From an uncultured Vicinamibacterales bacterium (GTDB lineage: Bacteria; Acidobacteriota; Vicinamibacteria; Vicinamibacterales; UBA8438): a stretch of 64,000 nucleotides of DNA. The notes under the pieces are model-generated. The model was not told where the DNA came from. It saw only the letters and a list, made by a program, of their open reading frames with translations, and searched no databases. Shown here one piece after another: positions 30,931-40,238 of this stretch (the stretch's first letter is position 1; each line of letters begins with the position of its first letter). Location: positions 5,452,910 through 5,516,909 of the forward strand of contig OY282382.1 in NCBI GenBank assembly GCA_958295905.1, in the 5' to 3' direction. A program made the translations under genes and the position numbers.

Positions 30931-33900
30931 TCACGGCGCGGCTTTCCCGTCATCCGCCGGTTCGGCAACATCGAAGCTGCCCTCCCAGATCTTCTGGCCC
31001 TCGCCGGTGAACTGGCCGGTGCGGATCGCGGCGATGGCGTAGGCGTAATCAGTCAGCTCCTGCCGCGCTACGCAGACTCCTCCCTCGATGAGAAGGTGGT
31101 TCCTGACAGCAAAGTTGAGGCCGTCGAAGCCGTGCTGCTTGCGGTGGCTGGGGAGGTCGTTCATGTCAACCGGGTCCACGTGAAGGAAGAACTCGGGTTC
31201 AACGTCCCCCGGGCCGCATTGGTTCTTGGCGTAGATGAGGCTGTCTTCAACGAGATACACGTCCCAGTCGGAGCGGATGACCGGCGTACTGCCGCCTGTC
31301 AGCCACGTCAGATAATCACTGTCCGACATTGTGTCTCGAACCGCACCGGAATCGAGTCGGATTTGTCGTCGCGCCAGCATGACGTGGTCGAGCATGATGT
31401 GTCCCCAGCCGCCGATTTCGTCGTCGAACAGTTCCAATTGCAGACGCTGGCCGGCGACCTCGGCCAGGGGATAGACTACCCGCTTGAACCGCTCGGTATT
31501 CTCGCCTCGCCAGACTGCGGCTTCGTCGTCGTCGGCCAGCAGGCGCACTCCGACGCCGTCGCCCCTCCCCCCTGCAATCAGGAAGGTGAGGTATTGACCG
31601 GGGCTCGTGGTGAACGCTGGCGAGAGCGCCCGCCCGGTGGTTCGGTCTCCCTTGTCCGGATGGTAACTCGTCAGGAAGCCTCGGCCTGCATTGCCGCTGA
31701 TCGGCTGCTGGCCTCTGTAGCGCTCATACTGGTTGTGGTTCGTGATCGCTTCGCTTTCCAGAAGCCAGCCGTCAAATCCATCCTCGAAGCGCGCCAGCGC
31801 CTGCTCGCCAAGATAGAGATGGTTGCCGATGTGAATGACCGGTGCCGTTCTGATCCGAATGGGAGGGCGGGCATCGTTGGGCAATTCAAAAGCATTCACG
31901 CAAAAACCCATGCTGTTCTCGTCCGCGTCCTCCCACGGACGCCAAACGCGGGAAACCGTTTCGCCCCCTTCGGTGGGCCACGAAAGCACCAGTGGTTCGT
32001 CGTGCATTCCCGCTGGCGCGCAATCCCTGGCGAATGCCTGCGCCATGTTGCCGTCGACAACAACCGCGACGGACTCCGACTGATAGTCGAAGTACGGTGC
32101 CATTTTCTCCCAAAAATTCGCGGAACGATCGAATCCGCTCGGTGGCAGCTCGGTGGACCAGAGCTTGAATCGGCGTTCGCCCAAGGATGGGTGGAGGTAT
32201 GGCGGGCCTTCGAACAGTATGGCGTCAGGGTGGGGATAACTGGCGTTGATATTGATGACCTCCGCGATGTGGGTAATCCCGTACTCCCGATCAAGCGCGG
32301 CCTTGGCTTGGTTTCCTTCCTTATAGGCGCGCAAGTAGTCGTATGAATTGACCAAGCCATCCAGGTTCACCGCCGGAAAGCGCGAGAAGTAGCCGATGAC
32401 GCCGGTGGACCACGACCCGACCACGCTGTTCTCCGGGAGCAGGCGATCCATGACCTGCGTACCTATATGAGAAGTAATCTCCCATTCGCGGACGGTTGCC
32501 CCGCTCGTCTGGTCAACCATCCGGAACGGAGAGGTGAAATCCGCCTTTGCAAGCAGGAAGACCGTGCCGACAACGGCAATGCCCAGGCACAGAATATTGG
32601 CCGCACGGTGCGATCGCGGCCCGATGAAACGGCGAATGAAGTGAATGGCGACGTAATATCGTACGGGAACAATCAGCGCCATCATCAGATACGCCGGGAC
32701 GAAATACCAAGGATAATTCCCCAAGGAGGGATGCACGGTGAGAACGGTCTGAGCGAACTTGGCGAGGTGGCCGACCGCCAAGCCGAACACGCACACGAGG
32801 AAGGCCAACGGCAGCAGGTCTGTCCAGCCCCTGGAACGGCGGGCGAACCACCAGATCAGAACGACATAGGCGCAGACCTCCAGCGCGACCCGCAGCTCGT
32901 AGTCGAAGACGGGAATCTGCAAGACGTCCCGGAAGTTCTGAACGAAGTTGTACCCACCTTCCTGCTCCCATAGCCGCTGCGACACCATCTGCTTGGTCGC
33001 GCCGCTCACCGGCGTCACGCCACCGAAAATGCTGCCGTTATATGCGAAGTACACGAGGATGCCTGCGATCGCTCCGACCACCGGAGCAACGGCGTTCATC
33101 GCGAGCACGGCCCCCCCCATTCTTGCCTGATGTCCGGCCCGCTCCCATGACCACTCGATCAGACCCAGCACGGCGGTGACCGCCAGCGATATGGCGATGT
33201 ACTCCAATCGCACCCAGGGCAGGCTGAAGGCGACGGCGGCCAGCGGCCATTGCCACCGTCGCGAGTCTCGCACATACAGCATCACGGCAAGGAAAAACAG
33301 TGCCAGCACGAACAGCGCTGCGGCCGCTTCCAACCCCTGATATAACGCGGTGTATTGGTAGAGCAACCATAGCTGGGTGAACAGCAGAATCCAGGGCAGG
33401 CGCGCCAGCCGGGCCGCCACGGCGATGAGGGCGACGCCGCCGGCGACCAGCATGATCTCGAACGCCTTGATCGCGAACAGCGCGGCTTCCTTGTCGAATA
33501 CCCAGTAGAACGGCGTGATCAGAAACAGCCAAAGAGGGTGGTAGCCGTTGGTGCGCGTGATGCCGCCGTCGAAGGTGGAGAACTTCCCTTCAGACAAGTT
33601 GAAGGCGATCTCGAAGTAATAGAAGGAGTCGTCCACGTTCATGTCGCGGATCAGGTTGACGAGATCGAAGCGGACGAGCATGTACCAGGCGAACGCGGCC
33701 CCATAGGCCAGGATCCCCCCGATGAACAGGACGAACAGCGCGTTTGCGCAGCCCGGAGAATAGTACCCCCCCTGCAATTCAGGCAGCGGGCGGCCAGAGC
33801 GCGCCAGCGATCCATCGGCGCGGCCCCATCCAGCGTAGTTAACGTATTCATGTCGTTTCAAGGGTTCCGCCTCACCAGTCCGAGGTGGAAGTCCCCGGTG

Positions 33901-33945
33901 TTCAGACGGCTGAAGCGGTTTTTGCTTTCGCTTGTTCGATTTCAT
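30931..33945 (-). CDS. Large polytopic membrane protein, GT-C glycosyltransferase-like, with soluble C-terminal region
   Basis: MNVDDSFYYFEIAFNLSEGKFSTFDGGITRTNGYHPLWLFLITPFYW; many TM helices then about 450 aa soluble part. Confidence 0.65.
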   Translation of the reverse strand: MKSNKRKQKPLQPSEHRGLPPRTGEAEPLKRHEYVNYAGWGRADGSLARSGRPLPELQGGYYSPGCANALFVLFIGGILAYGAAFAWYMLVRFDLVNLIRDMNVDDSFYYFEIAFNLSEGKFSTFDGGITRTNGYHPLWLFLITPFYWVFDKEAALFAIKAFEIMLVAGGVALIAVAARLARLPWILLFTQLWLLYQYTALYQGLEAAAALFVLALFFLAVMLYVRDSRRWQWPLAAVAFSLPWVRLEYIAISLAVTAVLGLIEWSWERAGHQARMGGAVLAMNAVAPVVGAIAGILVYFAYNGSIFGGVTPVSGATKQMVSQRLWEQEGGYNFVQNFRDVLQIPVFDYELRVALEVCAYVVLIWWFARRSRGWTDLLPLAFLVCVFGLAVGHLAKFAQTVLTVHPSLGNYPWYFVPAYLMMALIVPVRYYVAIHFIRRFIGPRSHRAANILCLGIAVVGTVFLLAKADFTSPFRMVDQTSGATVREWEITSHIGTQVMDRLLPENSVVGSWSTGVIGYFSRFPAVNLDGLVNSYDYLRAYKEGNQAKAALDREYGITHIAEVININASYPHPDAILFEGPPYLHPSLGERRFKLWSTELPPSGFDRSANFWEKMAPYFDYQSESVAVVVDGNMAQAFARDCAPAGMHDEPLVLSWPTEGGETVSRVWRPWEDADENSMGFCVNAFELPNDARPPIRIRTAPVIHIGNHLYLGEQALARFEDGFDGWLLESEAITNHNQYERYRGQQPISGNAGRGFLTSYHPDKGDRTTGRALSPAFTTSPGQYLTFLIAGGRGDGVGVRLLADDDEAAVWRGENTERFKRVVYPLAEVAGQRLQLELFDDEIGGWGHIMLDHVMLARRQIRLDSGAVRDTMSDSDYLTWLTGGSTPVIRSDWDVYLVEDSLIYAKNQCGPGDVEPEFFLHVDPVDMNDLPSHRKQHGFDGLNFAVRNHLLIEGGVCVARQELTDYAYAIAAIRTGQFTGEGQKIWEGSFDVAEPADDGKAAP

Positions 33946-33979
33946 CCTCGCACTGTGTCCTTTTGGGTAGGTAACCTGC

Positions 33980-34472
33980 CTATTTTCCCAGTCTTCGGAT
34001 GGCTGCGACCACGCTTTCAGTTCTCCACTCGACGATTTCGTCGGCTAGACGTTGAGGTACATCCGGTCGATGCACTCGAGGGTCAGCGTGGTGTGCCGCG
34101 ACAGGACCTCGGCGACGGAACGTGCTATCTTCATGGCTCGGACTCCGGTCGATGGGCTCCCCACCGGCCAGTCTACGGCCAACGACGCCCTCGGGCGACC
34201 ATGAACGCGGCTTCACGCCGCAGAGGGAGCAACGGTCGGGGTCCGTTCAGACCGTCCGTCGAAGCCAAGCCCTACATGCTCGTCGGTCTGAGGCGGAGCC
34301 TCGCTAGTTCTTGTACGGTTGTTGATGTCGCTTTCGCTCTGTAAGGTCGTATTCCCAGCACGGGTTTTGGTGTTGAGAAGTCCTGCCGCGCCATTCGAAT
34401 TTCCTCTACCATCCACGTGCTGTTTCCAGCGTGTACCCCCGCGATGACCAGTACAATACCACACGGCCGCAT
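33980..34472 (-). pseudogene. Truncated and interrupted ThsB-like (MTH538/DUF1863) TIR-domain gene
   Basis: IVLVIAGVHAGNSTWMVEEIRMARQDFSTPKPVLGIRPYRAKATSTTVQELA (34308-34472) continues as LADEIVEWRTESVVAAIRRLGK* (33980-34048). Confidence 0.75.
34044..34307. mobile_element. About 255-bp insertion bounded by 5-bp direct repeats gctag, splitting the TIR gene; contains a remnant reading MKIARSVAEVLSRHTTLTLECIDRMYLNV
   Basis: gctag at 34044-34048 and 34303-34307; removing one copy and the insert restores ...VQELADEIVEW... Confidence 0.6.
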
Positions 34473-34518
34473 TCCTTGTTCTCATCCCTTTTTCACCTTT
34501 ACTGCTTGTCCTTTTACC

Positions 34519-34995
34519 TTATGAGCAGCTTTGCGCGAGTCTTGTTATTACCATTCCGATGCTCGTTACCGCAAATCCGGCTAGGAACAGCTTGGGAAGG
34601 TGTCGCTCGGCGAGCGTTATCTCCTGGTACTTACTCTTGTCTTTTCCCTCTCCCATTTCTTGCCATTCTTGCTGGTAGAAGTCGAACGGCAGCGCCCTTT
34701 CTAGTCTTAGGAGAACCGCGAACTTCTTGGCATTGAGCTGCCTGTACGAGCTGATCACGCCCAACCAACCGAGCTGTAGTAGTCCGCCTAGAATACTCAT
34801 TGCGGTTACTACCGCCCATGCGGGGACATCTCCTGCTCCGAACCGTGCTACGACACCGAGCGTGATTCCCACTGATGTTGTCGCTCCAAGGTACATGCGG
34901 TTGGCGTTGTCTCTCCGCCTGCTCACGTCGTCGGCGGCACTCGCGTGTAGCTTGTAGATTTCTAGCAGTTGCCTTTCTTTCTCGTGGAGGTCCAT
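34519..34995 (-). CDS. Small membrane protein, RipA/SLATT-like
   Basis: LLEIYKLHASAADDVSRRRDNANRMY, hydrophobic helices, SSYRQLNAKKFAVLLRLERALPFDFYQQEWQEMGEGKDKSKYQEIT. Confidence 0.65.
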   Translation of the reverse strand: MDLHEKERQLLEIYKLHASAADDVSRRRDNANRMYLGATTSVGITLGVVARFGAGDVPAWAVVTAMSILGGLLQLGWLGVISSYRQLNAKKFAVLLRLERALPFDFYQQEWQEMGEGKDKSKYQEITLAERHLPKLFLAGFAVTSIGMVITRLAQSCS

Positions 34996-35149
34996 GGTTT
35001 CTCCTCTGTTCCCGCTACTTCGTATTCCTTTCGGTTTGCTCAGTCCTTTATGGTGGTTTCGGTGTGCGTTTTCTGTTTTCTTCCGCTTGGGTTCGGATTC
35101 CAGCCGGATTCATTTTTGTTGGCGGATTCAATTGTTTACGCGGAGTGTC

Positions 35150-35353
35150 CGAGTCCAGCCCTTCGAAGTACCCGATGAGCAGCAATCGAAAGTACCGTCC
35201 GGGAGCCAGACTCGGCCGGCCCATCATCGCGTAGAACGGCGCGCACAGGCCTTCGACGAACGCATCGAACCCTGCCGCCTCCAGAATCCGGTTCACCCGC
35301 TCGTAGAACGGATGCCCCGCGCTCTGCGGCAGGTCCGCCGTCGCGACGCACAT
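35150..35353 (-). pseudogene. N-terminal remnant of an IS transposase
   Basis: ATADLPQSAGHPFYERVNRILEAAGFDAFVEGLCAPFYAMMGRPSLAPGRYFRLLLIGYFEGLDS then truncated. Confidence 0.8.
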
Positions 35354-35617
35354 CGATTGCTGCGACCCGTCATCGCGCACCGTGTCCATGCCCGCCAGTG
35401 TAGTACATGAGCGCCACCGTGTCGATTCCTGAACGCAGACTTTCACAAAAGCTCGCCGCTGGCGGCTCCGTCCCCGCGGCGGTCAGTCTCCGCCGGCTCC
35501 GTCGATCCGGTTGTCGATCCGGTGGTCGTCGCCACAGGACGTGGGTGTGCCGGCGGCAAGCCGCTGGCTATCGGTGTTCGTTCCGTCGCCCTTGGCGCGG
35601 TATGATCGGTACAATTC

Positions 35618-36615
35618 ATGGATGATCCTGCGTACAAACGCCTGCTCTCGCGGCCCCGGATGGTCCGGGACCTGCCGCGCGGCTTCTCCGCCCGGGACTG
35701 GAGCGGCGACCTCGACTTCGCGTCGCTGACACCGCTTCCCGCGAGCTTCGTCAGCCACGACCTGCGCCAGCGTCACGGCGACTTGGTGTGGCGCGTCCGC
35801 TTCAAGGATGACCGGTGGCTGTACGTCGTGCTGCTCCTGGAGTTCCAGTCGGCGGTCGACCGCTCGATGGCGGTCCGCACGCTGACTTACACGAGGCTGC
35901 TGTATCAGAAGTTGATCGCCGACGGTGTGCTGCGCGGGCACGGCGGCCTGCCGCCGGTGCTGCCCGTCGTGATCTACAACGGCCGTCGGCCGTGGACGGC
36001 GCCGGTGGACGTGTCGGCGCTGATCGCGTCGGGCGGCGGGGCGGCGTTGGCGCGGTATCAGCCGTCGCAGCGGTACTTCCTGCTGGACGAGGGCCGGGTC
36101 GGCGGTTCGGATCTGCCGTCCGGCAATCTCGTGTCGGCGCTGATCGCGCTGGAGACGAATCGGGACCGGGTGCGGGCGGCGGCGTTGCTGGAGGCGTTGA
36201 TCGAACTGCTGCGGAAGCAGGATGATGACGAGCTGACGGCGGCGTTCACCGAATGGGCGACGCAGGTGCTGCTGCCGCGGCGGTTCCGCGGGTCGGTGTC
36301 GGGGCCGCTGCCGCGGCTCGAGGAGGTGCGGGCGATGTTGGCCGAAACCGTTCAGGAGTGGACTGCCGAGTGGGTCGAGCAGGGCCCCGGGAAGAAGGCC
36401 GGGGGCACGGAATCGAGCAGGGCCGCGAGCAGGGCCAGCGTGCGTTGTTGTGCCGTCAGGCCGCCCGGAAGTTCGACGCCGCCGCGGCGCAGCGGTTGGC
36501 CGCCGCGCTTGAGCATGTTGCGGACCCGGACCGCTTGGAGCAGGTCGGCGACTGGATCATTGAGTGCGACACGGCGGCCGATCTGTTCGGTCGTATGTCG
36601 AACTGGTCGGCGTAG
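35618..36615 (+). pseudogene. Rpn-family (transposase_31-like) recombination-promoting nuclease/putative transposase with C-terminal frameshift
   Basis: MDDPAYKRLLSRPRMVRDLPRGF...LLLEFQSAVDRSMAVRTLTYTRLLYQ...LPVVIYNG; C-terminus HGIEQGREQGQRALLCRQAARKFD...ECDTAADLFGRM lies in another frame after about 36385. Confidence 0.75.
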
Positions 36616-36649
36616 CAGCCCGTGGCAGTGCGCCGCGAAAGCGTCATTT

Positions 36650-37000
36650 CTTCAGCGGGTGCGAATCCCGCCCGGCAACTGAGGACAGAGCACGTACCAG
36701 CAGAGGCGCTTCAGGCGTTCCCGCCGGCGGGAACGCACAGCCCGGCATGCAGGTCGAAGCCACCGTGGCGCGCGTGGCAGCGCCCCGGCCGCGGCGGGAC
36801 CGGGGCGGCAGCCAGCGGGTCGCCGTCCCGGTCAACGCGGGCGCCGGCCCGGGCTCTGAGGACGGCGCGGCCCTGGATCGCCGCCGCCAGACCCGCCAGC
36901 ACGGCCGTGTCCTCCGCCCACAGATCCAGCGTGCCGCCTCCCTCGTCTTCGGCGTCCACGCCCGTTGCGCCAGCAGGCGCGTCACGTACACCTCCTTTCC
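36650..37000 (-). pseudogene. IS91/IS801-type (Y2) transposase remnant
   Basis: VDAEDEGGGTLDLWAEDTAVLAGLAAAIQGRAVLRARAGARVDRDGDP...CHARHGGFDLHAGLCVPAGGN, then shifted frame RERLKRLCWYVLCPQ. Confidence 0.65.
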
Positions 37001-37155
37001 AATCTTGATAGACGTCAACATCCTCGCTGATGGTACCCGTATCGGTCCCTTGACGCTGTTCGGAGCTGGCGAGATCGAGCGTTTCCTCGTGCCGAAGTCG
37101 GAGTTCTCCTCCTCGGTGTCTTTCTGAAATGCCTCCACCTTGCTAAGATGGGAAC

Positions 37156-38145
37156 GTGACCGCCTCGCCTCCCACATCGCCCGGCGGACGCGGCGCTGCG
37201 CTCGCGGGCGCCGATACCGAACCCGCCCCGCCGGAATTTCCCGGCTGCCGCGCCGTCCGGATCACCCGCGACGCCATCGCCGGCTTCGAAGGCCGTATCG
37301 AGTACTGGGACGCGGCCACCGAGACGGCGTGGATGGTGTGCGAGCCCACCACCGTCTACCACGAGGGCCCCGGCCAGCGCCTGGCGCACCTCGCCGCGCT
37401 GATCGCGGCCGGGCGGGGGTCGCCCATCACCACCCTCGGGACGTCGGACCTGCTGGTGCGCGACGCCCGCGGCGAGCGGCAGCGCATCATGCAGGCGGAC
37501 CAGATCGTCTACATGCATCCCGTCGAGACCGTGCCGCGCGGCGCCGCCGTCGAGGTGGGCGCGGACCACCTGCCCGACGTCGTGCTCGAGGTCGACTACT
37601 CGACGGACGTGCGGCGCGGCAAGCTGGGGTTGTACGAAGCCTGGGGCTTCCCGGAAGTGTGGGTCGAGGTGCCCGACGCCGCATCCCCGGGCCGATCGCG
37701 GCGCCGCCCGTCCGGCCTGACCATCCACCGGCTCGGCCCCGGCGGCTACCGCCCGGCCGCGGCGAGCGCGGCGTTCCCGGGCTGGACGGCGGCGGAGATC
37801 CACACCGCCCTGAACGAGCCGCGGCGGTCCGAGGCGACGAGCGCGGTGCTGACCCGCGTCGGGCGCGCCCTCGGCGACGCCGAGGGCACCGTCCCCGACG
37901 ATGACCCGTGGCTGCGCGGGCAGCGCGGGGAAGCTACGCGGAAAGTTACGCGGGAAGCAACGCGGGAAGCAACGCTGAAAGCGGCCATGCAGGTCCTTCG
38001 CGCCCGCGGGATTGCCGTCCCCGAGCGCCTCGGCAGGCTGCTGACGGACGCGGCGGCGGGCGATCCCGTCGAGGCCGCCCTCGCGTGCCGCGACGGCGCC
38101 GACTTCCTCACCCGCGTGACGCCGCGCGACCGGTCCCGGACCTGA
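37156..38145 (+). CDS. Uma2 family endonuclease, copy 2
   Basis: Near-identical to 29642-30574 from TEPAPPEFPGCRAV to DDPWLRGQR; GTG start. Confidence 0.8.
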   Translation: MTASPPTSPGGRGAALAGADTEPAPPEFPGCRAVRITRDAIAGFEGRIEYWDAATETAWMVCEPTTVYHEGPGQRLAHLAALIAAGRGSPITTLGTSDLLVRDARGERQRIMQADQIVYMHPVETVPRGAAVEVGADHLPDVVLEVDYSTDVRRGKLGLYEAWGFPEVWVEVPDAASPGRSRRRPSGLTIHRLGPGGYRPAAASAAFPGWTAAEIHTALNEPRRSEATSAVLTRVGRALGDAEGTVPDDDPWLRGQRGEATRKVTREATREATLKAAMQVLRARGIAVPERLGRLLTDAAAGDPVEAALACRDGADFLTRVTPRDRSRT

Positions 38146-38154
38146 CGGCAAGGG

Positions 38155-38382
38155 CATCCCACGCTGACTGCGCGTGACGGCCCGCCCCCGATTCGAGGGG
38201 TCGCCACCGTCTTGCCGCCCGCGCCGCGTGAGACCCACGATTCCGCCCGTCCGGAGCCCCGGGACCCGCCACGATGCTGCCTGCGCACGGCGGTGGCGGA
38301 GCGTGGGATCTCGATGGTGGTCGAGGCCATGTCCCCGTAATCGGGATGCTGCCTGCGCACGACGGTGGCGGAGCGCGGGATG
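38155..38382. repeat. Family B dispersed element, copy 1, with internally duplicated 3' end
   Basis: catcccacgctgactgcgcgtgacgg...ggcggagcgtgggat; distal 37 bp repeated at 38345. Confidence 0.85.
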
Positions 38383-38559
38383 GTCTTGGACCTGACGGCG
38401 GAGCCGGCCGCGTCCGGACACCGCCGGGCCGAAACGGCGGAATCGCCGATGCGCCGGCGATCCCCGAGCGCCGGGCAACACCGCCCACGCGGACCGGCCG
38501 CCCCGGCAGTTCACCGGTCGCCGTGCGCGGGGTTCGGACGCGACGAAGGGCGGAACCGC

Positions 38560-40101
38560 CTACAGCGGAATGTTGCCGTGCTTCTTCGGCGGGTTCCGGT
38601 CGCGCTTGCCGTCGAGGCTGCGCAGGGCGGCGATGAGCTTCGGGCGCGTGGCGCGCGGCTGGATCACCTCGTCGACATAGCCGCGGCCGGCCGCCACGAA
38701 CGGGTTGGCGAGCTTCTCGCGGAACTCGGCGATCTTCTCGGCCCGCAGCGCGTCGGGATCGTCGGCCGCCTCGAGCTCGCGCCGGTAGAGGATGTTGACG
38801 GCGCCCTCGGGCCCCATGACCGCGATCTCGGCCGTGGGCCAGGCGAAGTTCGCGTCGGTGCGGATGTGCTTGCTGGCCATGACGCAGTAGGCGCCGCCGT
38901 AGGCCTTGCGGGTGATGACCGTCACCTTGGGGACCGTCGCCTCGGCGAACGCGAACAGCAGCTTGGCCCCGTGGCGGATGATGCCGCCGAACTCCTGCCG
39001 GGTGCCGGGCAGGAAGCCGGGCACGTCCTCGAACGTCACCAGGGGGATGTTGAACGCGTCGCAGAAACGGACGAAGCGCGCGCCCTTGACCGAGGCGTCG
39101 ATGTCGAGGGTCCCCGCGAGATGGGCGGGCTGGTTGGCGACGACGCCGACCGACCGGCCGCCGAGGCGCGCGAAGCCGACGAGGATGTTCTTCGCGTAGT
39201 GCTCCTGCACCTCGAGCAGCCCGCCGTCGTCGACCACCGCGCGGATCACCGCGCGCATGTCGTAGGGCTGGTTGGGCTGCCCGGGCACGAGGTCGTCGAG
39301 GGCGGGGTCCTCGCGGTCGGCGGGGTCCGTGTCCGCCCCGCGCGGGGCGTCGTCGAGGTTGTTCGCGGGCAGATAGCCGAGGAGGTCGCGGATGAGCGCG
39401 AGGCACGCCTCGTCGTCGGGCGCCACGAAGTGCGCGACGCCGCTCTTGGCGTTGTGGGTCATGGCGCCGCCGAGCTCCTCCTTCGTCACTTCCTCCAGGG
39501 TCACGGTCCGAATGACCTCCGGGCCGGTGATGAACATGTAGCTGGTCTTGTCCACCATCACCGTGAAGTCGGTGATGGCCGGCGAGTAGACGGCGCCGCC
39601 CGCGCAGGGTCCCATGATCGCGGAGATCTGGGGCACGACCCCCGACGCCAGCGTGTTGCGCAGGAAGATGTCGGCGTAGCCGCCCAAAGACAACACGCCC
39701 TCCTGGATGCGCGCGCCGCCGGAGTCGTTCAGCCCGACGACGGGCGCGCCCGCCTCCATCGCCAAGTCCATGATCTTGACGATCTTCGCGGCGTTGGTCT
39801 CCGACAGCGAGCCCCCGAACACCGTGAAGTCCTGCGCGAAGGCGTAGACGAGGCGCCCTTCGACCCGGCCGCGCCCCGCGACGACGCCGTCGCCCGGCAC
39901 GATCCGGCCGTCCATGCCGAAGTCGCGGCAGCGGTGGGTGACGAGCTTGTCCACCTCGTGGAAGGTGCCGGGATCGAAGAACCGGTCGATACGCTCGCGC
40001 GCGGTGAGCTTGCCGGCCGCGTGCTGGCGGGCGAGGCGCTCCCCGCCCCCGCCCTCGTGCGCGCGGCGCTCATAGTCCTCGAGCAGCTTGTGCTTGTCCA
40101 T
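38560..40101 (-). CDS. Acyl-CoA carboxylase carboxyltransferase (beta) subunit
   Basis: [24 protein letters not shown] ... [19 protein letters not shown] ... terminal KHGNIPL. Confidence 0.95.
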   Translation of the reverse strand: MDKHKLLEDYERRAHEGGGGERLARQHAAGKLTARERIDRFFDPGTFHEVDKLVTHRCRDFGMDGRIVPGDGVVAGRGRVEGRLVYAFAQDFTVFGGSLSETNAAKIVKIMDLAMEAGAPVVGLNDSGGARIQEGVLSLGGYADIFLRNTLASGVVPQISAIMGPCAGGAVYSPAITDFTVMVDKTSYMFITGPEVIRTVTLEEVTKEELGGAMTHNAKSGVAHFVAPDDEACLALIRDLLGYLPANNLDDAPRGADTDPADREDPALDDLVPGQPNQPYDMRAVIRAVVDDGGLLEVQEHYAKNILVGFARLGGRSVGVVANQPAHLAGTLDIDASVKGARFVRFCDAFNIPLVTFEDVPGFLPGTRQEFGGIIRHGAKLLFAFAEATVPKVTVITRKAYGGAYCVMASKHIRTDANFAWPTAEIAVMGPEGAVNILYRRELEAADDPDALRAEKIAEFREKLANPFVAAGRGYVDEVIQPRATRPKLIAALRSLDGKRDRNPPKKHGNIPL

Positions 40102-40238
40102 CGGTCGAATGCGGCGGCGGTACGACGGACCGGGCCGGAAACGGTGATCAATGCAAGTTCGCCAACCGCACCCGGACGCAGCCCGTTTTCTGCGATTTCC
40201 TGCGCGCGGCGCATGGCGGGGTGATTTCCGTCACCGTC

